Shown piece by piece: positions 9,337 to 18,520 of a stretch of DNA of 64,000 bases. The DNA is from Flagellimonas hadalis (GTDB taxonomy: Bacteria > Bacteroidota > Bacteroidia > Flavobacteriales > Flavobacteriaceae). The translations under genes and the position numbers were made by a program. A model generated the notes under the pieces. It was not told the DNA's origin. It ran no database searches and saw only the letters and a program-made list of their open reading frames with translations. The stretch's first letter is position 1. Every line of letters starts with the position of its first letter. The stretch lies in the NCBI RefSeq assembly GCF_007785775.2, contig NZ_VNIK02000010.1, positions 62,001-126,000 on the forward strand, written 5' to 3'.

Positions 9337-9938
9337 ACGTCCATTTGTTTTAGTTGCTGTACGTCTTCTTCCGTATCCACATCAAATCCACCTCTTTTGA
9401 AAGTCTCCGTACAGAAATCAAATCCTTCCAAATGCATCAGTTTCTTGGCACCTTCGTCTCCTTTCAAATTAAATAAAAGCGGAAATGCTTCCTTAGCAAA
9501 AATGGCCGGTACTCCAATATTTCCTCCATATTGTGAATAGGTAGCTTTTGGATTTTTGGTCAATTGCGTGTGCACCAGTTGGATTAAGTTGGTGCGTTCC
9601 AGAAAAGGCTGGTCGGATACCAAAAACAAGATATGTTCCAATTCCTCATTGTCTGTCAAAGCTGCTTCCAATCCTATTTTTATGCTGGATGCCATTCCCT
9701 TTTCCCAAGCGGTGTTAATGACCACTTTAAAGCCGTTGGAATCAATTCTCTCTTGAATTTCTTCTTGCCTGGACCCCAAAACTAAAATCTTGGTCTGGAA
9801 GCCCAACTCATCTACTTCATCCATCGTGCGTTCCAAAAGTGTTTTTCCCTTGAATTCCACCAACTGCTTGGGTCTCCCCAAACGTGTGGAGCCACCTGCT
9901 GCCAAAACCACCACCGCTATGCTTCCTGTTGAGCTCAT
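9333..9938 (-). CDS. MocA/MobA-like molybdenum cofactor nucleotidyltransferase
   Basis: A 201-residue GT-A-fold nucleotidyltransferase. The N-terminus AVVVLAAGGSTRLGRPKQLVEF fits the MocA (CTP:molybdopterin cytidylyltransferase) subgroup, where LGxxKQL is usual, better than GTP-specific MobA. FLVSDQPFL is the metal-binding loop and FDVDTEEDVQQL closes the fold. MocA makes the cytosine dinucleotide cofactor used by the xanthine oxidase family. The xdhC gene next to it points to the same family. Nucleotide choice is an inference. Confidence 0.85.
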   Translation of the reverse strand: MSSTGSIAVVVLAAGGSTRLGRPKQLVEFKGKTLLERTMDEVDELGFQTKILVLGSRQEEIQERIDSNGFKVVINTAWEKGMASSIKIGLEAALTDNEELEHILFLVSDQPFLERTNLIQLVHTQLTKNPKATYSQYGGNIGVPAIFAKEAFPLLFNLKGDEGAKKLMHLEGFDFCTETFKRGGFDVDTEEDVQQLKQMDV

Positions 9939-11089
9939 AGGGTTATCTTTTGAAATTTATTTGCTGTAGTATCGTGAATGGGCTCCGTTTTTTGTTTTAG
10001 AGGTCGGGCCTCTTTGTTGGTCAACACACTTTGGATCTCGGCCAAAATGGACAATCCGATTTCGGCCGGCGTCTCCGCACCGATATCCAACCCAACGGGT
10101 GCGTGGATCTTGGCCAAATCAGCTTTCGAGACAACTATGCCTTTATCTGCCAATTCGTTCAGCATGCGATCATATTTTTTTGATGGTCCCAATATACCGA
10201 TGTAGGATATTTTGGGTTTTTCCAGCAATAGCTTCAGCACACTGAGGTCATAGTTATAGTTGTGGCTCATGAGCACAAAACAACTTTGCTGGTCTATGTT
10301 GATGTTTTCCAAGGTTTCTTCCGGCTTGGTGACAATGACTTGGCACGAACCTACAAAACGTTCTTTATTGGCATGGGTAGGGCGTCCATCGGTCACGGTT
10401 ACTTTCCAACCCAAGAGTTCGGCCTGTTGCGCCAAGATCTGGGCATCGTTGCCAGCTCCCACCAAAACCAATTTTACTGGGGGTTGCTGTATTTGGGTGA
10501 ACACAAAATGTGCTTTCTCTTCAATTATCAGCTCTGCAAAACAAGAGAAGCCATCGCTAATGGCCTCATTGCTTTTGATAAGCACAGCTTGGTGCAAACC
10601 TTCGGGAAGTTCCCTTCCTAGGACTGCCCCGTTTTCATCCGCAGTCAGAATGGTCCCTAGTTGTTGCTGGGTTTTGTCCAGATCAAAAACAATGCAGATG
10701 GCCATGGGAACTTCTTGTTCAACGACAGTTTTCAAAAGTTCGCAGGGATTATCCCTATCGCTATAATCAATGGGCTCAAACAGCACTTGAATGATTCCAT
10801 TGCAGCCCAACTGGGCCCCAATTACGGCATCATCCTCATCACTGGTATCGTAAGTGACCAGTTTATTTTTCCCCACATCCAAGGCATAAAGTGCCTTTCT
10901 GAGTGCATCACCTTCCAAGCAACCTCCACTGATGGCTCCTGTAATATTTCCATACTCGTCCACCAACATTCGTGCTCCGGCCCTTCGGTACGATGAACCC
11001 TCAACATGTACCAACGTGGCCAAAACGCATCGAACAACCCGTGTTTTTAACTGTAGATATTGTGCTATGATCACATCCAACTCCCTCAT
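9935..11089 (-). CDS. xdhC: XdhC/CoxI family molybdoenzyme maturation factor
   Basis: A 384-residue XdhC-type protein, which binds the cofactor and helps its sulfuration and insertion into xanthine dehydrogenase-family enzymes. The N-terminal XdhC/CoxI domain has LVHVEGSSYRRAGARMLV and AISGGCLEGDALRKAL. The C-terminal Rossmann domain has LVLVGAGNDAQILAQQAELL and ILGPSKKYDRML, and near the end APVGLDIGAETPAEIGLSIL, all typical. Four-base overlaps connect it to the desulfurase upstream and the mocA-like gene downstream. The client enzyme is not in this window. Confidence 0.93.
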   Translation of the reverse strand: MRELDVIIAQYLQLKTRVVRCVLATLVHVEGSSYRRAGARMLVDEYGNITGAISGGCLEGDALRKALYALDVGKNKLVTYDTSDEDDAVIGAQLGCNGIIQVLFEPIDYSDRDNPCELLKTVVEQEVPMAICIVFDLDKTQQQLGTILTADENGAVLGRELPEGLHQAVLIKSNEAISDGFSCFAELIIEEKAHFVFTQIQQPPVKLVLVGAGNDAQILAQQAELLGWKVTVTDGRPTHANKERFVGSCQVIVTKPEETLENINIDQQSCFVLMSHNYNYDLSVLKLLLEKPKISYIGILGPSKKYDRMLNELADKGIVVSKADLAKIHAPVGLDIGAETPAEIGLSILAEIQSVLTNKEARPLKQKTEPIHDTTANKFQKITL

Positions 11090-12240
11090 AAGGCAACAGT
11101 TTTTAATTGGTTGACGGCAGTCTTGATCTTGAAAACTGCTTTTTGAATGTCATCCAGGGTGGTGCTTCGTCCGGTGCTGATCCGCAAACTCGCCAAGGCA
11201 TGACCATCTTCCAGTCCCATAGCCTTCAAGACATGTGACGGGTTCACTTGGTTGGAGGTGCATGCGGAACCGCGTGATAAAGCCAATGTGTTCAAATGAC
11301 GGAGCAATTTTGCCCCATCAACTCCTGCAAAAGATACATTTGTGGTATTGGGCAATCGTTCCTCACCGTGGGAATTTATGATGGCTCCTTCTATAGCCAA
11401 CAGCCTCTCTTCCAGTTGGTTTCTCAAATCCAACTGGTTTTGATGGTGTTCTTCAAGATGGGCACTTGCTATTTTGCAGGCAGCACCAAATCCCACTATC
11501 CCAGGAACGTTCAGGGTTCCGGGCCTTGTCCCTTTTTCATGGCTTCCGCCATAAAGATGCTTGGCAATGGTCGTATTGTTGTCCTTGTTCATGTATAGGG
11601 CACCGACACCTTTGGGACCATAAATTTTGTGTGATGAAAAAATGGCCATATCGATTCCCAAATCTTTTAGATCTATCGGGATTTTACCAACGGCCTGCGT
11701 GATGTCCGACATCACTGGAACACTTTTGAAATGCGCTATTTTGGTTATTCTTTTTATGGGGTGTATCAGACCTGTCTCGTTATTGGCCATCATTATACAC
11801 ACTAAGATAGTTGATGGCTTTATGGCTTCTTCCAACTCGTTCAAATCAATGTTTCCTTTCCTATCCACATCTAGATAAGTGACCTCAAAACCCTCTTCTT
11901 CCAACGCCTCCATGGTTTCGAGTACGGCCTTGTGTTCAGTTGTACAAGAAACAATATGGTTCCCCTTGCTCCTATTCTTTTTGCAAAATCCGAATAAAGC
12001 CAAATTGGCGGCTTCAGTAGCTCCAGATGTAAAAGTTATCTCTGTTGGTCTACAATTGACCAACTTCGCCACTTGTCCACGTGCATTTTCAACCGCATCG
12101 TCAGCATCCCATCCAAAAGAATGATCACTACTGGCATTGCCAAAACTTTCCGTAAAAAAAGGTATCATGACCTTGATCACATCAGGGTCAACTGGTGTGG
12201 TTGCATTAAAATCCAAGTAAATTTTATCGCTCAAAGTCAT
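11086..12240 (-). CDS. Cysteine desulfurase (NifS/IscS-like), first gene of the cofactor operon
   Basis: A 384-residue PLP-dependent enzyme that removes sulfur from cysteine. It shows TFTSGATEAANLALFGF, the PLP-lysine motif SSHKIYGPKGVGALYM, and the catalytic cysteine loop LSRGSACTSNQVNPSHVL with the long IscS/NifS-type loop. As the first gene of the operon it likely supplies sulfur both to MoaD (through the rhodanese domain of MoeB) and to the cofactor held by XdhC. A ModE-type operator lies immediately upstream of the start codon. Confidence 0.93.
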   Translation of the reverse strand: MTLSDKIYLDFNATTPVDPDVIKVMIPFFTESFGNASSDHSFGWDADDAVENARGQVAKLVNCRPTEITFTSGATEAANLALFGFCKKNRSKGNHIVSCTTEHKAVLETMEALEEEGFEVTYLDVDRKGNIDLNELEEAIKPSTILVCIMMANNETGLIHPIKRITKIAHFKSVPVMSDITQAVGKIPIDLKDLGIDMAIFSSHKIYGPKGVGALYMNKDNNTTIAKHLYGGSHEKGTRPGTLNVPGIVGFGAACKIASAHLEEHHQNQLDLRNQLEERLLAIEGAIINSHGEERLPNTTNVSFAGVDGAKLLRHLNTLALSRGSACTSNQVNPSHVLKAMGLEDGHALASLRISTGRSTTLDDIQKAVFKIKTAVNQLKTVAL

Positions 12241-12548
12241 AGGAAAAGCGTTATATACGTGTGTACATAACGCAATTTACTAATATTGTGGATTCTGTGC
12301 ATACATTTTCCAAAGTGTTTGCCGTAGGCCAAGCCATTTGGTCTGGAACTGAAAAATGGCATAAAAGTATGGGCATGGTCGTGGTACAACTTGATTTGCC
12401 CGTTGCCAGATCGTTTTCATCTTTTGACTTCAAACAAGCTCGGACAGGAAGTTTATTGACATAATTTCCAACTCTCTTAAATCGGCTTCTGATTATTCCA
12501 TGGCTCCTTTGGGCCATTGTCATAGGGAAGAAAAACTTAGGAGAGCAG
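12241..12548. other. Intergenic region with the cofactor operon promoter
   Basis: A 308-bp gap between the end of the LacI-type gene and the start of the cofactor operon. The ModE-type operator is at its left end. Open frames on both strands (102 codons minus, 67 codons plus) overlap each other, and I recognise neither as a real gene. Confidence 0.6.
12248..12273. promoter_or_regulatory. ModE-type operator
   Basis: The 26-bp inverted repeat reads G-CGTTATATA-N6-TACATAACG-C. This matches the known ModE box form of CGTTATATA and TATATAACG half-sites split by 6-7 bases, with one base off. It ends 7 bp before the ATG of the cysteine desulfurase gene, so a bound protein would block the promoter or ribosome site: the classic position for repression when molybdate is plentiful. 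Confidence 0.82.
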
Positions 12549-13589
12549 TCATCCTGCATTATATCGCTCCAATTTCAGGGTCGATTCCCTGATTACAAGA
12601 CTCGTTTTTATGGTCTTGGTCTCAAAGGCAAGGAGTTGTCCTTTTTGCTCGATCCTATCGATCAATTGGTTCGCAGCGGTTTCTCCAATGAACCTACCAT
12701 GTTGACTGACCATAGTGGCCGGGGGACTTACATATTTGGACAGTTCTCCATTGGTGAATCCGATCACAGCAATATCTTCCGGGATCCGGAATCCTTTGGA
12801 TTGTACAATATCCATTACCTTGACCGTGGTGATCTCATCAAAGACCATTATGGCATCGATTTTTTTGAAGTCCAAGGAAAGGGACAACGAAAGCTCCAGA
12901 TCATCGTTATGGCCAATGGGCAGCAACAGCTTTCCATCGAAGGGTATTCCTTTTTTCTGCAACGCTTTTTTATACCCATCCACCCGTAGTCTGCCAATGA
13001 GCGAATTAGCGATGGGGTTCACTATCGCCACAGTCTTACAGCCAGTTTCCAGAAAATATGTAGTGGCCTTGTAACCTGCCTCGAAGTCGTCCACCACAAC
13101 TTTATCGCATTCAATAAGCTCCGTGATCCTATCGAACATGACCAGGGGAATCTGCTTGTCCCTCAACTCTTGAAAATGTTCTACATGGCCCGATTGTTCC
13201 ATCTCACCGGCAACCGTTGAAATGATCACCCCATCGACCGAACCAGAACACAGAAAGTCCAAGACTTTGGCCTCTTTTTCCAATGACTCGTTGGTACTAC
13301 AGGTAATGATGCTATAGCCTCTTAGATCGGCCACTTGTTCAATACCATAGAGTACTTGGACAAAAAAATAGTTCAGGATGTTGGGGATGACCACCCCTAA
13401 GGTCTTGGTGTTCCTCTTCAATAAGTTGATAGCCATCCTGTTGGGCTTGTAATGGTTCTCCCTAGCATACTTCTTTATGCTTTCCCTTAACCCCTCACTG
13501 ATTTCATGGCTATCATTGATGGCCTTGGAGACTGTGGAAACGGACACCTTGAAATGGGCCGCAATGGATTTAATGGTCATCTTGGGCAT
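12549..13589 (-). CDS. LacI family transcriptional regulator
   Basis: A 346-residue LacI/GalR regulator. The start at MPKMTIKSIAAHFKVSVSTV (13589) is chosen over an upstream ATG at 13673 because it places the helix-turn-helix at the usual position right at the N-terminus. The hinge follows (NRMAINLLKRNTKTLGVVIP), then a periplasmic-binding-protein-like effector domain (GVIISTVAGE, PLVMFDRI, IAVIGFTNGELSKY). It lies 183 bp downstream of xylA on the same strand, which suggests control of xylose or pentose use, but the effector is unknown. Confidence 0.9.
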   Translation of the reverse strand: MPKMTIKSIAAHFKVSVSTVSKAINDSHEISEGLRESIKKYARENHYKPNRMAINLLKRNTKTLGVVIPNILNYFFVQVLYGIEQVADLRGYSIITCSTNESLEKEAKVLDFLCSGSVDGVIISTVAGEMEQSGHVEHFQELRDKQIPLVMFDRITELIECDKVVVDDFEAGYKATTYFLETGCKTVAIVNPIANSLIGRLRVDGYKKALQKKGIPFDGKLLLPIGHNDDLELSLSLSLDFKKIDAIMVFDEITTVKVMDIVQSKGFRIPEDIAVIGFTNGELSKYVSPPATMVSQHGRFIGETAANQLIDRIEQKGQLLAFETKTIKTSLVIRESTLKLERYNAG

Positions 13590-13772
13590 TCTTGGGAAAT
13601 AAAGATTTATGATCAAAAAATAAGGAATTTTTAGTTGCCAAATGAAAGCGGTACAAAAAATGCCCTTTTTCAAGTACGCACAAATTCCATATTTCCCGTC
13701 AGGCCAAAAGGAGTTTACCCATTTCCCATAACCATGGCCACGCTACAGATACCCATCGATGGATCTACCCGA

Positions 13773-15098
13773 TCAAACGAACCTGTTCAGGATGTTTTCG
13801 AACAGCTCTTGCTTTCCGCTGATCTGCTCTGGCTCGCCCGTATTGAAGGCATGGTCATAAAGGTCGTTCAGGTCAAGTTTCCCCGATACAAAGTCAGCTC
13901 CCTTTCCTTGATCAAAAGATGCGTAGCGTTTGGCCAACAATTGTTCATAATTGGAGCTCTCCAGAACGGCATTGGCGGCCAAGAGTGCCTTTGCAAAGGT
14001 ATCCGCGCCACCGATATGGGCCAAGAAAATGTCTTCCAGGTCCGTGCTGTTGCGCCTGGTCTTGGCATCAAAGTTGACACCTCCTCCTTGTAGCCCTCCT
14101 GACTTGAGAAGGACCAACATGGCCTCGGTGACTTCCAACACATTGTTGGGGAACTGATCGGTGTCCCATCCATTTTGATAATCTCCCCTATTGGCATCTA
14201 TACTTCCCAACATGCCCGCATTGGCAGCCGCCTGTAGTTCATGCTGGAAGGTATGCTGTGCCAATGTGGCATGGTTCACCTCAATGTTCAGTTTAAAATC
14301 CTTTTCGAGCCCATATTCGCGAATGGAGTTGATGGAGGTTGCGGCATCGAAATCATACTGGTGTTTGGTGGGCTCCATGGGTTTGGGCTCAATGAAGAAA
14401 GTACCCTTGAAACCTTCCTTTCTAGCATAGTCCTTTGCCATGTTCAAAAACCGGCCGATATTGTCCTGTTCCAGTTTCATGTTGGTGTTCAATAGCGACA
14501 TATAACCTTCCCGGCCACCCCAGAACACATAGTTTTCCCCACCCAGGGAAATAGTGGCGTCCAGGGCCATTTTTACCTGAGCCCCTGCATGGGCGACCAC
14601 GTCAAAATTTGGATTGGAGGCGGCCCCGTTCATGTATCTTGGGTTGGAAAAACAATTGGCCGTACCCCAGAGCAGTTTTACCCCGGAAGCCTTTTGTTTT
14701 TCCTGAAGGTAGTCCACAATGGCAGACAACCGCTTTTCCGATTCGGCGAGACTATCCCCTTCATCCACAAGGTCAAAATCATGGAAGCAATAGTAATCGA
14801 ACCCTATTTTGGTGATGAACTCAAAGGCTGCATCGGCTTTCTCCTGCGCTGCTTTTATGGGGTCTTTGTCCACAGACCATGGAAACTGCTTGGTGCCCGG
14901 GCCAAATGGATCTCCACCCGTTCCGCAAAGGGTATGCCAGTAGGCCATTGCGAACTTGAAATGCTCCCTCATGGTCTTACCGGCCACCTTTTGATCTGGA
15001 TTGTAGAATTTGAAGGCCAAGGGATTATCCGATTCATTGCCCTCAAACTTGATCTCTCCTATTCCTTTGAAATATTCCTTATTGCCCAAATGTGCCAT
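13773..15098 (-). CDS. xylA: Xylose isomerase
   Basis: A 441-residue class II xylose isomerase that converts D-xylose to D-xylulose in the cytoplasm. Signature segments: [13 protein letters not shown] with the catalytic His-Asp pair, [35 protein letters not shown] and [18 protein letters not shown] (metal ligands), and [20 protein letters not shown]. Length is normal for the Bacteroidota type. No xylulokinase or xylose transporter is seen nearby. Confidence 0.96.
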   Translation of the reverse strand: MAHLGNKEYFKGIGEIKFEGNESDNPLAFKFYNPDQKVAGKTMREHFKFAMAYWHTLCGTGGDPFGPGTKQFPWSVDKDPIKAAQEKADAAFEFITKIGFDYYCFHDFDLVDEGDSLAESEKRLSAIVDYLQEKQKASGVKLLWGTANCFSNPRYMNGAASNPNFDVVAHAGAQVKMALDATISLGGENYVFWGGREGYMSLLNTNMKLEQDNIGRFLNMAKDYARKEGFKGTFFIEPKPMEPTKHQYDFDAATSINSIREYGLEKDFKLNIEVNHATLAQHTFQHELQAAANAGMLGSIDANRGDYQNGWDTDQFPNNVLEVTEAMLVLLKSGGLQGGGVNFDAKTRRNSTDLEDIFLAHIGGADTFAKALLAANAVLESSNYEQLLAKRYASFDQGKGADFVSGKLDLNDLYDHAFNTGEPEQISGKQELFENILNRFV

Positions 15099-15469
15099 TA
15101 TGTTTTGTGTTTATGATGAGTTACTATTTTTTTCCCAATCCCCATAAATTTCCATATAACGGTCCCTGTCCATAAAAGAGCTTAACTATCGGCAACATTG
15201 CTCACCAATCGCCGCCCCCTGTCCCCTTCCACTAGGGCAATATTCATCTAAGAACAACCAAAATAATACATGGAAATTATTTGTTCCGGGATAATCAAAT
15301 GTAAAAAATCAATGCCTCAGCACAGTGACGAAAAGACGCGATGTTTGGTTTATTTGGCCATAGGCTTTAGGTGCATCACCAATACACATCATGGTAATCT
15401 ACTGATATACAGTTATATGATATTAAAAATAGGGATTCATTAAATCTTCGAAATGCTTTTCGTGAATTA

Positions 15470-15683
15470 TTACAAAATATGACCTGGTCTCCTCCACAAA
15501 ATCCTTTTTAAACGAACAGGAGTATCTGGGATGCGGTTGATCAATTGCTTTTTACCTTTCTCTTTTATCAAATCGAAAGCATCATACAATGTGCCCATGG
15601 GAGTGCACGCCTCATAGCGCAACCTGTTCCCTTCTATGGTAATGATCTGGAACAATTGGGTAGGTGGAAAGACCGGGCATTAT
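15470..15683 (-). pseudogene. Remnant of the C-terminus of a metallophosphoesterase/purple acid phosphatase-like protein
   Basis: Reading backward from about 15683 gives an open stretch of ~70 codons: PPTQLFQIITIEGNRLRYEA, then CTPMGTLYDAFDLIK, a lysine-rich piece and RIPDTPVRLKR. The pattern of beta-strand, bulky strand and LYDAFDL closely resembles the last domain of secreted phosphatases in flavobacteria. There is a stop directly upstream and no start codon or catalytic domain, so it is only a C-terminal leftover. The family assignment is from memory of the pattern and not certain. Confidence 0.4.
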
Positions 15684-15749
15684 GAATGCCCCTAAGCGAA
15701 ACAATAGCTTTTAAAGCTTCAATATATTCACCTTAACGAGTGTAGTCCC

Positions 15750-15797
15750 TTCGAAAAAAGAAAGACGTAACCCCTAGGGAGGAAAGTTACGCCTTTC
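15750..15797 (-). terminator. Intrinsic terminator of the discoidin/DUF3472 lipoprotein gene
   Basis: On the minus strand, GAAAGGCGTAAC pairs with GTTACGTCTTTC (one mismatch) and is followed by TTTTTTCG. It lies ~80 bp after the stop codon at 15878 and closes the Sus-like operon. Confidence 0.75.
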
Positions 15798-15877
15798 ATC
15801 AACTAAACTAACTGATAACAATTACAGGTCAAAACTTGGATTGGTACATGGGCAAAAGCGGAAGACCTGTCTAAAAA

Positions 15878-17674
15878 TCAATCCCTTGTAAAAGGTATAA
15901 TTTCTGCCATGGCCGCATTGTCCGTTCCATCATGCCCAGATTTTGCGATAAACTTCAAGTACCTAAAGGTTTGGGCCGTGTCAAAATCAACTTCCTGCGC
16001 ATCGGCAGTCTTGGCCAATACAAAATCTCCCATCGATGTCCAGTTCACATTGTCCGTGCTGATTTGTATTTCCAAATTCTCAACCGATCGTCCCGTTGAC
16101 TGCCTTTGGTAAAATCGAACGCCATCAACCAAATTTTCCGCACCCATATCAATGGTAATGTGGTGTGGGGGTGTGGGGGAACATCCGGCCCAACAAGAGT
16201 GCCAGTACGTATTCAAATCGCCATCCAATACGTCTGCGGCCCTACCTGTGTCACCTTCACCACCTTGATCTTCCTGCGTACTATAATCGATAACGGTCCA
16301 ACCTGTTCTATCCAATTCCGTTGCGGGGCCAAGAACCACTACTTGTGGCAGGGCATCCAAATCCACATCAGGTTGTGTACCAGAATCTCTGGTCAATGCG
16401 GACCCCACGCTGGTAAAGTCATTGAAGAAGCCGCAGTTTTTCAGTATAAAACCATTTCCTTCAGTGCCACCATAGAAGTCCATTCTGTCCCCGTTCGCGG
16501 CAGTGGCATCCACCCTAAAAGTAGCTTCGGTCACCTCATTCCAAGTACCATCTGTAGTATAGGCCCATTGGTTGCTATAGTTGCCTTGTCTGGTGATGTT
16601 CCCGGTTGCGGGGTTGAAATTTTCCAAAAACGAGTAAAGTCCTGTTAAATAGGTAGATGTCTGGGGCCTTCTAAGGCTGGCGATCATTTCCCATTCGCCC
16701 ACTGCAGGATCAAAGAAATATCCGGTGTAATCGGTGGAACCTTCTACATCTGACGGTTCTCCTTTTAAAATAAACTTATAGGTCACCCCTGTCTGCCAAC
16801 CAATGTTTTTAAAGCTTTGAAGTCCTGAACCTTCGTTTCCAAAATTTTGGACGGTAACCCCTTCTCCACTTCCCAATTCAGTGACCATGTAGTCTTCGGG
16901 GATTTGGTTGGGGTCGTCCGTATCAAACGCACTCCAAATGGAAAAGAGAACACGTCGTTCCGCGTTCGTGTTCACCTGAAGACCAAAATAGCCTTGCGAA
17001 TGCCCGTTGGTCATAAAGTACGATCCCAGCACATCTTCCCCTTCCGCAACTGTAAGTTCATTGTAAAAATACTGTACATCCTTTCCTTCGGGAGTTTGAT
17101 AACCAATATTCACGGAAGGGCCCCTTCTGCCAAAATGAAAATTGTCAACGGGGTTGTAGACTACCCCATCGGCCGCTGCAGGCCCTCCCAAAAGTAAACT
17201 ATTGATATCCCCCACAAACGTTCCGGATTTTTCAAGGGCCTCTATTTCAATGGTGTTGTAACCATCTTCCACGGGAAAGACACCAATACCGTAGTCCACA
17301 TAATCTTCGGTGGTGATGATAAGCTCTTTACTTGTTCCGTTTACGGTTACTTTGAACTTGGAGCCACCTTCGGAGGTTTTAATGGCAAGACCCACATTCA
17401 AATCGCCTGCTCCCGTTCTTACATACGTTCGGATCACATCAGCGGTTGAAGTCCAGTTATGGATACCTTCTTCAGAAATCAAAACACCGTCTTGGTCTAT
17501 ATTATCGGCGACCCAGCTATTTGCACCAATGGGTATAGTCTGGGTAAATTCCAAATTGGCTGCATTTTCCCCGATAACATCTTCAAAATACACGATCTTC
17601 TCTGCATCACAGGAGATCAGGCTCAATGCCGTGGCTAAAAACAGTAGTAACAAATTATTTATTTTAACATTCAT
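15878..17674 (-). CDS. Surface lipoprotein with DUF5077, DUF3472 and a C-terminal F5/8 type C (discoidin) domain
   Basis: A 598-residue lipoprotein; the start MNVKINNLLLLFLATALSLISC (17674) is chosen because it gives a clean lipobox. After it come a DUF5077-like beta-sandwich (residues ~30-170, with GIHNWTSTADVIRTYVRTG), a DUF3472 domain (~170-410, with NFHFGRRGPSVNIGYQTPEG, HSQGYFGLQVN, GWQTGVTYKFILKG) and a discoidin domain (~455-598, with DVLDGDLNTYWHSCWAG and HHITIDMGAENLVDGVRFYQ). Discoidin domains bind sugars, so the protein likely binds or trims the polysaccharide imported by the SusCD pair. DUF3472 has no firm catalytic assignment. It is the last gene of the operon. Confidence 0.85.
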   Translation of the reverse strand: MNVKINNLLLLFLATALSLISCDAEKIVYFEDVIGENAANLEFTQTIPIGANSWVADNIDQDGVLISEEGIHNWTSTADVIRTYVRTGAGDLNVGLAIKTSEGGSKFKVTVNGTSKELIITTEDYVDYGIGVFPVEDGYNTIEIEALEKSGTFVGDINSLLLGGPAAADGVVYNPVDNFHFGRRGPSVNIGYQTPEGKDVQYFYNELTVAEGEDVLGSYFMTNGHSQGYFGLQVNTNAERRVLFSIWSAFDTDDPNQIPEDYMVTELGSGEGVTVQNFGNEGSGLQSFKNIGWQTGVTYKFILKGEPSDVEGSTDYTGYFFDPAVGEWEMIASLRRPQTSTYLTGLYSFLENFNPATGNITRQGNYSNQWAYTTDGTWNEVTEATFRVDATAANGDRMDFYGGTEGNGFILKNCGFFNDFTSVGSALTRDSGTQPDVDLDALPQVVVLGPATELDRTGWTVIDYSTQEDQGGEGDTGRAADVLDGDLNTYWHSCWAGCSPTPPHHITIDMGAENLVDGVRFYQRQSTGRSVENLEIQISTDNVNWTSMGDFVLAKTADAQEVDFDTAQTFRYLKFIAKSGHDGTDNAAMAEIIPFTRD

Positions 17675-17757
17675 GATTTTCCTTTTTAGTTTAATGACCT
17701 TAGGTTGAAAAACCGGCCTTGATACGATTTTAGAGTACTTCAACCTGTCCCTTTAAA

Positions 17758-18324
17758 TTACTCATATACATAACCGCCAATTTGGGCCAATGCTGCATAA
17801 ATACTGCCATCATGGGATGACTCTATTATAACCTTGACAAATCTTGCCGTTTTGTTCTCCGAAAAGTCGGTCTCTTGGAGCTCTGCAACCCGGGACAAAC
17901 TGAAATTGCCCATGGATGTCCATGAGGAGCCATCCGTACTGATTTCAATCTGAAGGTCCTTTACGGCCCTCGACAACGATTGTCTTTGCGCCAATTGCAG
18001 GCCTCCTATTGAAATTTCAGCACCAAAATCGATGACCAGTTCATGGGGATGTTGCCCTGCCGGATCACATGTCCAGCAAGAATGCCAGTAGGTCTCCAAA
18101 TCTGCATCGAGCACATCTGCTGCACGACCGGTATCGCCTTCCCCCGAAGCTTCTTCTGAACTAAAGCTCTCTATGGTCCACTGGGAAGGCCTAAGATTTG
18201 TTTTTATACGGGTGTCGTTAAAAACCTGGTTGGTCTGGTACAAGACCTGATCAGGTTCACATCCCATAAAAGCAACAGCAACAAGCAGAAAAAGCATTCC
18301 AATTATATTCTTTGCTATTTTCAT
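17758..18324 (-). CDS. Small discoidin-domain (F5/8 type C) lipoprotein
   Basis: A 188-residue lipoprotein starting MKIAKNIIGMLFLLVAVAFM with lipobox cysteine after FMG (18324 chosen over 18426). Almost all of the mature part is one F5/8 type C domain: AADVLDADLETYWHSCWT, HELVIDFGAEISIGGLQLAQ, RFVKVIIESSHDG. It is clearly related to the C-terminal domain of the next gene (both have DVLD-DL-TYWHSCW and end with an SSHDG or SGHDG strand), so the two probably arose by duplication. Its position between susD and the DUF3472 gene fits a SusE/F-like surface glycan-binding role. Confidence 0.85.
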   Translation of the reverse strand: MKIAKNIIGMLFLLVAVAFMGCEPDQVLYQTNQVFNDTRIKTNLRPSQWTIESFSSEEASGEGDTGRAADVLDADLETYWHSCWTCDPAGQHPHELVIDFGAEISIGGLQLAQRQSLSRAVKDLQIEISTDGSSWTSMGNFSLSRVAELQETDFSENKTARFVKVIIESSHDGSIYAALAQIGGYVYE

Positions 18325-18520
18325 AATTTTAAGTTTTGGTGTAGTTTTTATATTCTTGATTTTAAATTCGATTGGACTGTAAATAAGTTGAACCAATACA
18401 TTGTACATTTCAACATTCAACAACAAACCCCCAATCTCATTTTTCCCAAAAAATCTGATTTTGGATAGCCATCAGGTCAGCCGCTATTGTTCCACTTGGC
18501 AAGCCAACCGATCATCCATC

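Larger units (their letters stand above)
15099..15877. other. Intergenic region with a gene remnant and a terminator
   Basis: A 779-bp gap between the polysaccharide locus and xylA. It holds the metallophosphoesterase-like remnant (15470-15683) and the terminator of the lipoprotein gene (15750-15797). The stretch 15100-15460 is AT-rich and must carry the xylA promoter. I see no clear operator there. Confidence 0.5.

Noticed and set aside
12251..12559. Open frames of 102 codons (minus) and 67 codons (plus) before the cofactor operon
   Set aside because: They overlap each other and the ModE box, show no recognisable domain, and one runs into the LacI gene end.
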